From Halopiger goleimassiliensis (lineage in GTDB: Archaea; Halobacteriota; Halobacteria; Halobacteriales; Natrialbaceae): a DNA stretch of 64,000 bases. This document shows, piece by piece, positions 1 through 8,562 of the stretch (its first letter is position 1; each line of letters begins with the position of its first letter). A program made the translations under genes and the position numbers. The stretch covers positions 1,997,360-2,061,359 of the forward strand of contig NZ_HG315690.1 in NCBI RefSeq assembly GCF_000455345.1, given 5' to 3'. The notes under the pieces are model-generated. The model made no database searches and was not told the DNA's origin. It saw only the letters and a list, made by a program, of their open reading frames with translations.

Positions 1-705
1 GGACGCGGACCGAAACGGGAACTGGCCGAGAAGATCGCCGGGGAGATCACCCTGAGCGACGACCCCGGGGCCACCCTCCGCAAGTGGCGGACCGACTTCG
101 ACGTCTCGCAGACCGATCTGGCGGCCGAACTCGGCGTCTCCTCCTCGGTGATCTCCGACTACGAGAGCGGCCGCCGCGAGAGCCCCGGAATCGGCGTCGT
201 CGGCCGACTCGTCGAGGGGCTACTGGCCATCGACGAGCGCCGCGGCGGCGATCGCATTCGGCAGTACGGCCGGGTGCTCTCGGCCGGCTTCGACAGCGAC
301 GTCGTGCTCGACCTGCGCGAGTACGCGACGTCGATCCACCTCTCGCAACTGTACGACGACCTCGACGCGACCGAAATCGCGACGGGCAACACCGACCGCA
401 TCAGCGGCCACACGGTCATCGACAGCATCGAAGCAATCACGCGGCTCTCGAGCGAGGAGTTCTTCCGGCTCTACGGACAGAGCACCAATCGAGCGCTGGT
501 GTTCACCGACGTGACCCGCGGGGAGTCGCCGCTGGTCGCGCTGCGCGTCGTCAACCCGACGCCGAACGCCGTGATCCTCCACGGCATCGACGAGGACGCT
601 CTCTGGGACCACGCGGCCGACCTCGCCAGGATCGACGGCTACTCGCTCGCCATCACGTCCACGCCGCTCGAGGAGATGCTCGATCACCTCGTCACGCTCG
701 AGTGA
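1..705 (+). CDS. XRE-family HTH transcriptional regulator (5' truncated by window edge)
   Basis: The reading frame is open from the first base, so the true start lies upstream of the window; the first internal ATG at 148 would cut the HTH in half. An XRE/Cro-type helix-turn-helix spans about 75-190 (residues around DVSQTDLAAELGVSSSVIS followed by DYESGRR). The remaining roughly 170 residues form a domain seen in archaeal XRE regulators; I cannot assign a ligand. The protein ends two bases before a small membrane protein on the same strand, so the two may be co-transcribed. DNA-binding role is inferred from the HTH; the target genes are unknown. Confidence 0.85.
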   Translation, partial: GRGPKRELAEKIAGEITLSDDPGATLRKWRTDFDVSQTDLAAELGVSSSVISDYESGRRESPGIGVVGRLVEGLLAIDERRGGDRIRQYGRVLSAGFDSDVVLDLREYATSIHLSQLYDDLDATEIATGNTDRISGHTVIDSIEAITRLSSEEFFRLYGQSTNRALVFTDVTRGESPLVALRVVNPTPNAVILHGIDEDALWDHAADLARIDGYSLAITSTPLEEMLDHLVTLE

Positions 706-707
706 CG

Positions 708-884
708 ATGGTCGATCGAACCGAACGACTGACGCTCGCCGTGACGGTCGTCTTCGGAGTCACGCTCGTCGCAACGGCCGTCGTCGGTCACCCGCTCGTG
801 TGGGTGCTCTGGGCCGTCGCGATGGTAGTTCTGACTGGCGGCACGCTCGTGGCCGTGAACCGGGCCGATCGACGAGACGAGTAG
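708..884 (+). CDS. Small two-helix membrane protein (58 aa)
   Basis: This short frame starts with ATG two bases after the stop of the XRE regulator and encodes 58 residues. Two hydrophobic stretches (about residues 8-27 and 30-50) are separated by a short polar turn, and the C-terminus is charged (NRADRRDE). It resembles many haloarchaeal two-TM proteins of unknown role. The tight spacing to the regulator supports translational coupling. I do not recognise a family and assign no function. Confidence 0.6.
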   Translation: MVDRTERLTLAVTVVFGVTLVATAVVGHPLVWVLWAVAMVVLTGGTLVAVNRADRRDE

Positions 885-938
885 CTACTCGCGGAGCGGC
901 GTGTCGAGTCGTGGCGATCAGGAACGCGGAGAACCGGT

Positions 939-1322
939 TCAGGCGATCTGATCTTCGTACTCGTCGGCGGTCAGCAAGTCCTCGAGTTCGGCCGTATCGT
1001 CGGGATCGATCTCGAGCATCCAGCCGTCGCCGAACGGGTCCTCGTTGACGAGTTCGGGGGCGTCGAACAGTTCCTCGTTGACGGCCGTGACCTCGCCGCT
1101 CACCGGCGCGTAGAGGTCGGAGACGGCCTTGATGGACTCGATGACGCCGAACTCCTCCTCCTGCGTCAGGTCGTCGCCCTCGTCGGGGAGTTCGACGAAG
1201 ACGACGTCGCCGAGTTCGTCCTGGGCGAAATCGGAGATGCCGACGCGGACGACGCCGTCGTCCTCGAGTGCCCATTCGTGCGATTCCAGGTATCGTCTGT
1301 CGTCGGGTACGTCGAAGGTCAT
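939..1322 (-). CDS. gcvH: Glycine cleavage system H protein
   Basis: GcvH is the lipoylated carrier that shuttles the aminomethyl group between GcvP, GcvT and the L-protein during glycine breakdown. The 127-residue length is normal for the family. The lipoyl-lysine motif is visible as ESIKAVSD, with Lys65 as the modified residue, inside a biotinyl/lipoyl beta-hairpin fold (residues about 22-105). It lies 66 bp downstream of gcvT on the same strand, so a gcvT-gcvH operon is likely. No gcvP gene follows: the next gene downstream is on the opposite strand. Confidence 0.95.
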   Translation of the reverse strand: MTFDVPDDRRYLESHEWALEDDGVVRVGISDFAQDELGDVVFVELPDEGDDLTQEEEFGVIESIKAVSDLYAPVSGEVTAVNEELFDAPELVNEDPFGDGWMLEIDPDDTAELEDLLTADEYEDQIA

Positions 1323-1388
1323 GCTGTATCGATCGGGGTGGTGGTTTTCAACGATGTCGATTCGGTGATCGTTCGGTTCGGCGGGTCG

Positions 1389-2504
1389 TTAGACGGTGTC
1401 GACGAACGGCGTCCGTTCGACGCGCGCTTTCTTCCGTTGGCCGCGGACGACCACCTGCAGGGTCGTCCCCGGGTCGGCGTACTCGACGGGGACGTAGCCG
1501 AGTCCGATCGGCTGCTCGAGGGTCGGACTCATCGTCCCGCTCGTGACGGTCCCGACGACGCGACCGTCGGTGTTCGTCACGTCGTAGCCGTGTCGTGGAA
1601 CGCCGCGATCGATGAGCTGGAAGCCGACGAGTTGCTCCTCGACGCCCTCGTCGTTCGCTCGCTCGAGCGCGTCGCGGCCGACGAACTCGGTCTCGAGGGC
1701 GACCGTGAAGCCGATGCCCGCCTCGTAGGGCGTCCGCGGGTTCGACTCCCGATCGAAGTCCTGGCCGGCCAGCAGGAGGCCGGCCTCGATACGAAGGGTG
1801 TCTCGAGCGCCCAGTCCGCATGGCTGGCAGTCGAACAGCGACCAGACCCGTTCGGCTTCTGCCGTCGGGACGAGCAACTCGAAACCGTCCTCGCCGGTGT
1901 AGCCGGTCCGGGCGGTCCAGCACTCGACGCCGTCGAACGTCGCGTAGGTCGCTTCAAATCGCGAGCGGTCGATCACCGACTCCTCGGCGACCGATTCGAC
2001 GAGGTCCGGAGCCGCCGGCCCCTGCACGGCGAACATCGCGAACTCGTCGGTCCGGTTGTCGACGGTCGCCTCGAGGTCCCACTCGTTGCGGTAGCCGATC
2101 CAGCGTTCGTGGGCCGCCTCGTCCGTCCCGGCGTTGGGGACGAACAGGTAGCTCGGCTCGTCTGAGTCTGCCGCCGCACCGTCCCCGTCTGGGAGTCGGT
2201 AAACGACAGTGTCGTCGACGATGGTGCCGTCCTCGTCGGTGATCGCCGCGTACTGAGAGTCGCCGACCGCGAGCCGCGTGACGTCGTTCGTGGTGAGCCG
2301 TTGCATCAGTTCGGTCGCGTCCGGGCCGGTGACGTGGATCTGGCCCATGTGTGAGACGTCGAAGATGCCGACGTCCTCGCGGACGGCCTCGTGTTCCGTC
2401 CGGATCGAGTCGAACTCGACGGGCATGTCCCAGCCGCCGAACTCCGTGAACTTCGCCTCGCGCTCGCTGTGACGCTCCCACAGCGGCGGCTTCGACAGCG
2501 GCAT
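1389..2504 (-). CDS. gcvT: Glycine cleavage system aminomethyltransferase (T protein)
   Basis: GcvT transfers the methylene unit from the aminomethyl-lipoyl H protein to tetrahydrofolate and releases ammonia. The protein has the family features FTEFGGWDMPVEF and FDVSHMGQI near the N-terminus, a central folate-binding region, and the C-terminal barrel domain with GTVTSGTMSPTLEQPIGLGYV. I chose the ATG at 2504 (MPLSKPPLW, 371 aa). A longer frame begins 75 bases upstream, but its extra residues are basic and not family-like. It is the first gene of a probable gcvT-gcvH unit, transcribed away from the divergent aldehyde dehydrogenase. Confidence 0.95.
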   Translation of the reverse strand: MPLSKPPLWERHSEREAKFTEFGGWDMPVEFDSIRTEHEAVREDVGIFDVSHMGQIHVTGPDATELMQRLTTNDVTRLAVGDSQYAAITDEDGTIVDDTVVYRLPDGDGAAADSDEPSYLFVPNAGTDEAAHERWIGYRNEWDLEATVDNRTDEFAMFAVQGPAAPDLVESVAEESVIDRSRFEATYATFDGVECWTARTGYTGEDGFELLVPTAEAERVWSLFDCQPCGLGARDTLRIEAGLLLAGQDFDRESNPRTPYEAGIGFTVALETEFVGRDALERANDEGVEEQLVGFQLIDRGVPRHGYDVTNTDGRVVGTVTSGTMSPTLEQPIGLGYVPVEYADPGTTLQVVVRGQRKKARVERTPFVDTV

Positions 2505-2601
2505 ACCAGAGCGGTCATCCGCCGGGTAGTAATGTCTTTTCGTCGACCCGCCAGTCCGCAGACGGATCAACCGACGCATCTATCGTAACCGGTTGCCGAA
2601 G

Positions 2602-2609
2602 CTATAAAC
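2602..2609 (+). promoter_or_regulatory. Putative TATA box for the aldehyde dehydrogenase gene
   Basis: The octamer CTATAAAC lies about 30 bases upstream of the start codon at 2636, the spacing expected for an archaeal leaderless or short-leader transcript. It sits in a short AT-richer stretch between the divergent gcvT and aldehyde dehydrogenase genes. Confidence 0.5.
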
Positions 2610-2635
2610 CTAAAACTAACGTACCGTTCGAACGT

Positions 2636-4114
2636 ATGAGCGGCCTTACGCTCGAGCCCCAGGCCGACTGGGACCGACAGTACATCGACGGCGAGTGGGT
2701 CGAAGCGACCGGCGGCGAGACGATCACGGTGGAGAACCCGGCGACGCAGGAGGCGTTCGCCGAGGTCCCGGCCGCGACGGTCGACGACGTCGACGCGGCC
2801 TACGACGCGGCAGAGGCGGCCCAGTCCGAGTGGGCCGCACGTCCCCGCGAGGAGCGCAACGAGATCGTACAGAACCTCCTCGAGGAGATCAACGACCGCT
2901 ACGACGAGATCACCCAGTTGCTCGCGACCGAGGCCGGGACGCCGTCGTTCCGCGCGACGGCGGAGTTCGCTAGCGCGACCGGTGACGTCGAGATGGCACT
3001 CGAACTCGAACCCCCCGAGGAAGAAGTTCGCCCATCGACCTCGATCGAGGCCAAGGACAACCACGTCGTCTACGAACCGGTCGGCGTCGTCGGGATCATC
3101 TCGCCGTGGAACTTCCCGTTCCACCTCTCGATGCGCGCGCTCGCGCCGGCGATTGCACTCGGTAACACCGTCGTCCTCAAGCCCGCGTCGGACACGCCGA
3201 TCACCGGCGGCCTCCTCATCGCGAAACTCTGTGAGGCCGCGGGCGTCCCCGACGGCGTCGTCAACGTCGTCACCGGCCGCGGCTCCGACATCGGCGACCG
3301 GATGACCGGCCACCCCACGCCGCGCGTGATTTCCTTCACCGGATCGACGAGCGTCGGCAAGAACGTCGCGAAAAACGCCGGCGAGAGCCTCGCACTACCC
3401 GCCCTCGAACTCGGCGGCAACGCCCCCTTCGTCGTCACCGACGACGCGGACCTCGAGGTGGCCGCCAAGGCCGGCGCTTTCGGGTCGTTCTTCCACCAGG
3501 GGCAGGTCTGTATCTCGATCAACCGCCACCTCGTCCACGAGGACCTTTACGACGAGTACGTCGATCGGCTGGTCGAGCACGCCGAATCGCTGTACGTGGG
3601 CGACCCCTCCGAAGACGAGTCGGTCACGTTCGGCCCCGTCCAGAACGAGACGCAGCGCGACGACATCCTCGCGTTCGTCGAGGAGTCGGTCGAGGCCGGG
3701 GCGACCCTCGAGACCGGCGGCGACGCCGACGGCCTGTTCGTCGAGCCGACGGTGCTCTCGGACTGTACCAACGACATGCCGACCGCGTGTAACGAACACT
3801 TCGGTCCCGTCGCACCCGTGATTCCCTTCTCCGACGACGAGGAGGCGATCGAACTCGCCAACGACACCGAGTACGGCCTCTCCGCGTCGGTCTTCTGCGA
3901 GGACGAAACGCGCGCCCGCGAGCTCGCAGACCGAATCGAGGCCGGGATGGTCCACGTCAACGACCAGCCGATCAACGAGGACCACAACGCGCCGTTCGGC
4001 GGCGTCAAACAGTCAGGCCTGGGTCGGTACCACGGCGAGTGGATCGTTCAGGAACTGACCGAACCCAAGTGGATCTCCGTCCAGAACGACGAGCGCGACT
4101 ACATGATCTTCTGA
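2636..4114 (+). CDS. NAD(P)-dependent aldehyde dehydrogenase
   Basis: This is a full-length (492 aa) ALDH-superfamily enzyme that oxidises an aldehyde to the acid using NAD(P). The general base Glu258 is in ALELGGNAP, the nucleophile Cys292 is in GQVCISINR, and Asn159 of SPWNF stabilises the thioacyl intermediate. The cofactor segment VISFTGSTSVGK is present. The overall pattern is closest to aromatic or semialdehyde-type ALDHs, but the substrate cannot be read from sequence. It stands alone with its own likely promoter, divergent from gcvT. Confidence 0.9.
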   Translation: MSGLTLEPQADWDRQYIDGEWVEATGGETITVENPATQEAFAEVPAATVDDVDAAYDAAEAAQSEWAARPREERNEIVQNLLEEINDRYDEITQLLATEAGTPSFRATAEFASATGDVEMALELEPPEEEVRPSTSIEAKDNHVVYEPVGVVGIISPWNFPFHLSMRALAPAIALGNTVVLKPASDTPITGGLLIAKLCEAAGVPDGVVNVVTGRGSDIGDRMTGHPTPRVISFTGSTSVGKNVAKNAGESLALPALELGGNAPFVVTDDADLEVAAKAGAFGSFFHQGQVCISINRHLVHEDLYDEYVDRLVEHAESLYVGDPSEDESVTFGPVQNETQRDDILAFVEESVEAGATLETGGDADGLFVEPTVLSDCTNDMPTACNEHFGPVAPVIPFSDDEEAIELANDTEYGLSASVFCEDETRARELADRIEAGMVHVNDQPINEDHNAPFGGVKQSGLGRYHGEWIVQELTEPKWISVQNDERDYMIF

Positions 4115-4198
4115 TCGAGGCGGCCCCCAGAGCGGGCTCCGGCCGCTACTCGAGCCGACGTTGCCGATTCTGACTCCTGTCCGTCGGTTTTGGAACCC

Positions 4199-4546
4199 TC
4201 ACTGGAAGACGTAGCCACGACCGTTCGCCTCCACGACGATCGAATACGCGCCGTATTCGAACTCGAGGGAGCCGCCCGCGTCGCCGGGACGGGCCGACCA
4301 GTGCTCGAGGAGTCGGTTCAGCGCGTCCGGATCGAGCGCGTCGTACAGCGGCTCGAGCGCGTCCGGGGCGGCGTCGGTAACCTCGCTCACCGCCATCACG
4401 ACAGCGTAACTGACGGTGGGGCTGTCGTGCCAGTCGAAGGAGTGGACCGGTTCGGAGCGGCTGGCGACGGGGAGGTCTGACGGGGAATCCATACAGTACG
4501 TGGACGGCCACGGGGGATACCTCGTCGCCCCCACGTGCTGAGCCAT
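4199..4546 (-). CDS. HalOD1 output-domain protein
   Basis: The 115-residue frame carries the halobacterial output domain HalOD1 over its C-terminal 75 residues: an SYAVVMAVSEVTDAAPDALEPLYDALDPDAL helix region, then GSLEFEYGAYSIVVEANGRGYVF. HalOD1 is an archaeal signalling output domain of unknown biochemical activity. A second ATG at 4492 (MDSPSDLP) gives a shorter, equally plausible product. It lies next to two bacterio-opsin-activator-type HTH genes on the same strand, which suggests a small signalling cluster. A second HalOD1 gene occurs at 30195-30548. Confidence 0.75.
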   Translation of the reverse strand: MAQHVGATRYPPWPSTYCMDSPSDLPVASRSEPVHSFDWHDSPTVSYAVVMAVSEVTDAAPDALEPLYDALDPDALNRLLEHWSARPGDAGGSLEFEYGAYSIVVEANGRGYVFQ

Positions 4547-4599
4547 TTATATAGTCGATCGACGACGGGCCACGCGTTCGCCGCGGGTCGTCCACTCCC

Positions 4600-5352
4600 T
4601 CAGGAATCCGGGAGTCCGATCCCGGTCGTCCGACCGATGTTCAGGGTGTTGCTGACGAGGTTCGTCTGGCCCCGGCGAAGGCGTTCGGACGCCGATTTCG
4701 GGGAAATCCCGAGCGCGTCCGCGACCTCCTCGAGCGTCGTTTCGCGGGGGACCGAGAAGTAGCCCATCTCCAGGGCGCGGAGGACGGCGTCCCGCTGTTT
4801 CGCCGTGAGGTTGTACTGCCCCAGCTTCGGGGCCTCGAGTTCGTAGAGCCGAACGACGCGGTACCCGTGGTCGCAGTCGGAGAGCACGTCCTGAAAGTCG
4901 GAGAGGTCCTCGTGGGAGAGAAAGCGGATTTTCAGCCGCCACTCGTCACCGTGACCGCTCGCTTTCAGCAGCGTCGTCTTGTCCTGGTTGTTCGCACACC
5001 AGGAGAGCAACTCGCCGTCGGATCGATCCCACTCGAACCGGTAGAGGGCGGCGTCATCGAACGTTGCGATCCGGCTCGCGCGGCTCACCCGCGGATCCGT
5101 TTCGGCCGCCGTCGTGAACCGCGGTGGCGGTTGCTCGTTCGTCCAGAGATACGGGAGGGGCGGATCCGTCGTGGGGACGAACCGTTCGGCTTCGACGACG
5201 AGGTCCGGAAACTCGCGTAACGCGGCCTCGAGACCGATCGCCTCGCTCGGGACGACGAACTCGAACACGACGGTCGGTCCGTCCGCACCGCTGGGTTCCG
5301 ACGCGGGCGTTCCTTCGTTTCGATCGGCGTGATCGTTCGGTGGTGGTGACAT
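4600..5352 (-). CDS. Bacterio-opsin-activator-type HTH transcriptional regulator
   Basis: The 250-residue protein has the two-part layout of haloarchaeal Bat-like regulators. An N-terminal sensor-like domain (about residues 27-175, with FEFVVPSEAIGLEAAL at its start) is followed by the C-terminal HTH_10 domain (YNLTAKQRDAVLRALEMGYFSVPRETTLEEVADALGISPKSASERLRRGQ). Residues 1-25 are low-complexity and acidic. It is transcribed in the same direction as the related gene at 5886-6545 and a DUF7344-type gene. Its regulon cannot be inferred from the window. Confidence 0.85.
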   Translation of the reverse strand: MSPPPNDHADRNEGTPASEPSGADGPTVVFEFVVPSEAIGLEAALREFPDLVVEAERFVPTTDPPLPYLWTNEQPPPRFTTAAETDPRVSRASRIATFDDAALYRFEWDRSDGELLSWCANNQDKTTLLKASGHGDEWRLKIRFLSHEDLSDFQDVLSDCDHGYRVVRLYELEAPKLGQYNLTAKQRDAVLRALEMGYFSVPRETTLEEVADALGISPKSASERLRRGQTNLVSNTLNIGRTTGIGLPDS

Positions 5353-5440
5353 AGGGGCGTCGACGGGACGAAAAACGGGGCTACTGGTCCGCGAACGGGC
5401 TATCGGTCTCCTCGAGTCGGTCTTCGAGCCGTCCCGTCCG

Positions 5441-5794
5441 CTACGTGACGAACTGGGGGTTCGACTCGAGATACGGCCGGAGGCCTTCGAACGCCGCGGA
5501 CGACGCCCGCAACGTCACCGAATCCTGTGCTTGACTGTAGCGAACGCAGTCCGCGTCGGCCAGTTTCGGGACGTGCGTGTGATACAGCGACAGGTAGACG
5601 CGCGTCACGTCCTCGGCGTCGATGTCGGGAAGCGCCGCGTCGTACTCGCGGACGGCGACCTCGTCGGCCAGATCGGCCAGCGCCATCGGGGTGTCGTGCT
5701 CGCGGAGACACTGGAGCGCGTGGCGACGACGGTGGTGAGCGAGTAGCTCGAAGGTGGTGGTGACGGTTTCGTGGTTCTGCTGTGACCCAACCAT
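5441..5794 (-). CDS. DUF7344-type winged-helix-like protein
   Basis: This 117-residue protein has the haloarchaeal DUF7344 pattern: an LLAHHRRRHALQCLREHDTPMALADLADEVA segment that reads as the first half of a winged helix, then RVYLSLYHTHVPKLADADCVRYS. Members are probable DNA-binding regulators. I chose the ATG at 5794 (MVGSQQNHET) because the 26 residues upstream in the longer frame are not typical of the family. It lies between two bacterio-opsin-activator-type genes on the same strand. Function beyond probable DNA binding is unknown. Confidence 0.75.
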   Translation of the reverse strand: MVGSQQNHETVTTTFELLAHHRRRHALQCLREHDTPMALADLADEVAVREYDAALPDIDAEDVTRVYLSLYHTHVPKLADADCVRYSQAQDSVTLRASSAAFEGLRPYLESNPQFVT

Positions 5795-5885
5795 AGGTGT
5801 ACCGAGCGGTGCTGCGGGGAAGAGGAGCCAGGTTGTATTGACCACGTGCAGTTGGCGACGCTGTGGGTCCACGCCCGGCGGTCGA

Positions 5886-6545
5886 TCACTCCTCGGGGTG
5901 GCTGATCGTCAGCGTACTCGTGATGAGGTTCCGGTAGGCGGCGTGAAACCGTTTCGAGAGGGCCTGCTGGGAGATCTCCAGTCGATCCGCGAGGTCGCTC
6001 ATCGTCACTTCCTGGGGGACCTCGTAGTAGCCCGCCTCGAGCGCGGTGACCAGCGTCTCCCGTTGTTTCGTCGTGAGATCGTACTGGGCGCTCGCCATCG
6101 GCTGTTCCTGCTCCTGGATCCGTTTGAGGTCGTACGAGATGTCGTTCCCCGAACAGTAATCCTGAAACTGTGAGAGGCTGTCCCGGTCGTCGAATCGCAT
6201 GCGTAACTCCCAGCGGTCGGCTTTCCCGACGGCCTGCAGGATCGTCGCCCCGAGTTCCACGTAGGCGTAGACGATCGTCTCGACGTTCTGGGTCCACTCG
6301 GCCCGATACAACCGGGCGTCGTCCACCTCGTCGACCACGGTAACGCGTCGAACGGACTCGTCCTCGTGAAAGGCTGACTCGAACGTCTCCTGATCGCCGC
6401 CCGTCACCCAGAAGTACGGCATCACGCGGTCCTCCATCGTCGCGACGACTTGCTCGATCTCGACGACCATCCGGGGAACCGCCGTCAGCGCGTGATGCAA
6501 CGCGAGGTCGGTGGACTTGACCGAGAATTCGGCGATGATGCTCAC
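5886..6545 (-). CDS. Bacterio-opsin-activator-type HTH transcriptional regulator
   Basis: This second Bat-like regulator has an N-terminal sensor domain starting SIIAEFSVKSTDLALHHAL and a C-terminal HTH_10 domain (YDLTTKQRETLVTALEAGYYEVPQEVTMSDLADRLEISQQALSKRFHAA). I chose the GTG at 6545, which gives the usual MSIIAEF start of this family; the frame can also begin at an ATG at 6569 with eight extra basic residues. Related proteins respond to oxygen, light or osmotic cues in haloarchaea, but the stimulus here is not visible. Confidence 0.85.
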   Translation of the reverse strand: MSIIAEFSVKSTDLALHHALTAVPRMVVEIEQVVATMEDRVMPYFWVTGGDQETFESAFHEDESVRRVTVVDEVDDARLYRAEWTQNVETIVYAYVELGATILQAVGKADRWELRMRFDDRDSLSQFQDYCSGNDISYDLKRIQEQEQPMASAQYDLTTKQRETLVTALEAGYYEVPQEVTMSDLADRLEISQQALSKRFHAAYRNLITSTLTISHPEE

Positions 6546-6706
6546 GGTGCGTCTACGAGTCGCATACACAAGAGTTCGCCGCGTCTACGGCGTCGGCGCA
6601 GTAACGCGTTCGATTCCCGATGTCCAACGGCCGCAGTCGTGCCAGGAGCTACCGGCTTCGGCTCGAGGTCGCCTCGAGTACGGGGTTCGGTAGTGCCGAC
6701 TCGCGT

Positions 6707-6752
6707 GACAGTCACCGGCGACCGTGAATCGACAGTCACCGACGACCGTGAA
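6707..6752. repeat. Two near-identical 22-bp direct repeats upstream of proline dehydrogenase
   Basis: Copies at 6707-6728 and 6731-6752 match at 21 of 22 positions and repeat with a 24-base period. The core is ACAGTCACCGRCGACCGTGAA. A shorter related string (GGACCGTGAACG) follows near 6777. They lie about 75-120 bases before the proline dehydrogenase start and could be a regulator site. Confidence 0.6.
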
Positions 6753-6826
6753 CCGGGAGACGGTCGTCGATCCACGGACCGTGAACGTTCAAAAGTTCCA
6801 TACTGTCTCCGGTCCGAACCCTACGC

Positions 6827-7687
6827 ATGATCCCGCCACTTGCGCGTCGGTTCGTCGCGGGAGAGTCGCCGGCGGTGGCGCTCGAGCACGTCCGGACGAT
6901 CAACGAACGCGAGGTCAGCGCTATCGTCAATCTGCTCGGGGAACACTACGACGACCGGGCGTCCGCCCGTGCGGACGCCGAGGAGTACCGGGAACTGGTT
7001 CGCGATATCGGTACCTCGCCGCTGGACGCCTGCATATCGGTCAAGCCGACGCAGTTGGGACTCGACGTCGGGGAGGCCGTCTTCCGGGACCACCTCGAGT
7101 CGGTCGTCGCCGCCGCGGCTGAGCACGACGTCTTCGTCTGGATCGACATGGAGGACCACACGACGACCGACGCGACGCTCGAGGCGTACGTCGACCTCGC
7201 AGAGGAGTACGGGACGGAGCCGTCTTCGGACGCCGAGGCTGGCGTCGGCGTCTGCCTCCAGGCGAACCTGAGGCGGACCCGGGAGGACGCCGAGCGCCTC
7301 GCGGACGTCCCCGGCAAGGTTCGGTTCGTCAAAGGGGCTTACGACGAACCGGCCGACGTCGCCTACACGGACCCCGAACGGATCGATCGGGAACTCGAGA
7401 CGTTGCTCACCTACGCATTCGAGGAGTTCGACGGCGGCATCGCAGTGGGGAGTCACGACCCCGCGATGATCGACCACGCTATCGACTGCCACGAGGAGTA
7501 CGGGACCGACTTCGAGATCCAGATGCTCATGGGCGTCCGCGAGTCGCGACAGTACGACCTCGCGACCGACTACGAGGTGGCCCAGTACGTCCCCTACGGT
7601 GACCGGTGGCTGTCGTACTTCTACCGACGACTGTCCGAGCGGAAAGAAAACCTCATCCTCGCCGGACGCGCTCTTCTCGGTCGCTAA
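6827..7687 (+). CDS. Proline dehydrogenase (stand-alone PutA-type)
   Basis: The enzyme oxidises L-proline to pyrroline-5-carboxylate with FAD. The 286-residue single-domain form has the family barrel signatures: ISVKPTQLGLD (strand with the active-site lysine), DMEDHTTTDATLEAY, VKGAYDEPADVAYTD, the DFEIQMLMGVRE substrate loop and the C-terminal YVPYGDRWLSYFYRRLSERKEN arginine motif. It stands alone in its strand, with no pyrroline-5-carboxylate dehydrogenase next to it; the ALDH at 2636 is a possible but unproven partner. Upstream 22-bp repeats may mark regulation. Confidence 0.9.
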   Translation: MIPPLARRFVAGESPAVALEHVRTINEREVSAIVNLLGEHYDDRASARADAEEYRELVRDIGTSPLDACISVKPTQLGLDVGEAVFRDHLESVVAAAAEHDVFVWIDMEDHTTTDATLEAYVDLAEEYGTEPSSDAEAGVGVCLQANLRRTREDAERLADVPGKVRFVKGAYDEPADVAYTDPERIDRELETLLTYAFEEFDGGIAVGSHDPAMIDHAIDCHEEYGTDFEIQMLMGVRESRQYDLATDYEVAQYVPYGDRWLSYFYRRLSERKENLILAGRALLGR

Positions 7688-7726
7688 AGGGAAGCGCTCA
7701 TTACGGCCCCGTGAGAGTGTCCCTAC

Positions 7727-8446
7727 ATGGCCTCGTGGAAACGGGACGTCGCGAGCGGGCTGGTCGTTCTCGGCCCGATACTCATCACCCTGTACGTCAT
7801 CTACTGGGTGTACGGACTCGTCGCCGGGCTCACCCCCGGCGTCATCCTCGAACCCGGCGTGCTCGAGCCGGTGATTCCGGGACAGGGTGAGCAGGCCCAG
7901 CAGACCCGCGAACAGGTCGCCCAGTTCCTCCGGGTCGTCATCATCCTGACGGTCTTCGCGATCCTGACGCTGTCGGTCGGCTATCTGATGCGGACCACCA
8001 TCGGCGGACTGGTCGAACACATCGTCGACGGCATCGCGAACCGCCTGCCGATCATGCGCGTCATCTACAACGCGTCGAAGATGGCGGCCGAAACCGCCTT
8101 CGGCGAACAGGAGTCCCTCCAGGAACCGGTCAAACTCGAGGTCTGGGACGGACTGCGGATGACGGCGTTCAAGACCGGTCGATCGACCGACGACGGACGA
8201 GACGTGCTCTTTTTGCCGACCTCGCCGAACATCACGACCGGCTACGTCATCGAAGTCGAGCCGGATCGCTACCAGGAACTCGACGAGGACGTCGAGGACG
8301 CACTCACGCGCGTCCTCAGTGCCGGCTTCGGCGACGCCGAGAAACGCGGGATGGACGCCGGCGTCTCAATCGACGTCGTCGACGAAGCCACGATGGAGTC
8401 GGGCGAGACGTCCGTCGGAAACCGCGACTCGAAAACCGACGACTGA
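7727..8446 (+). CDS. DUF502-family membrane protein
   Basis: The 239-residue protein has the DUF502 layout: two transmembrane helices (about residues 9-35 and 66-88, separated by a short loop), then IVDGIANRLPIMRVIYNASKMAAETAFG and a soluble beta-rich C-terminal domain (VLFLPTSPNITTGYVIEVEPD). The family is widespread in bacteria and archaea and its function is unknown. The last 30 residues are low-complexity and acidic. It follows the proline dehydrogenase by 39 bases on the same strand and may share its transcript. Confidence 0.85.
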   Translation: MASWKRDVASGLVVLGPILITLYVIYWVYGLVAGLTPGVILEPGVLEPVIPGQGEQAQQTREQVAQFLRVVIILTVFAILTLSVGYLMRTTIGGLVEHIVDGIANRLPIMRVIYNASKMAAETAFGEQESLQEPVKLEVWDGLRMTAFKTGRSTDDGRDVLFLPTSPNITTGYVIEVEPDRYQELDEDVEDALTRVLSAGFGDAEKRGMDAGVSIDVVDEATMESGETSVGNRDSKTDD

Positions 8447-8562
8447 TCGCAACCGTTCGATGCGACCGATCCCGTCGACCACGGCCGTCTACGGCACGTA
8501 GATCCGAAAAATAGCTCACTCGAAGTGGGCTGGCAGTCGATCCCGGATCGACCTGCAGTCGA

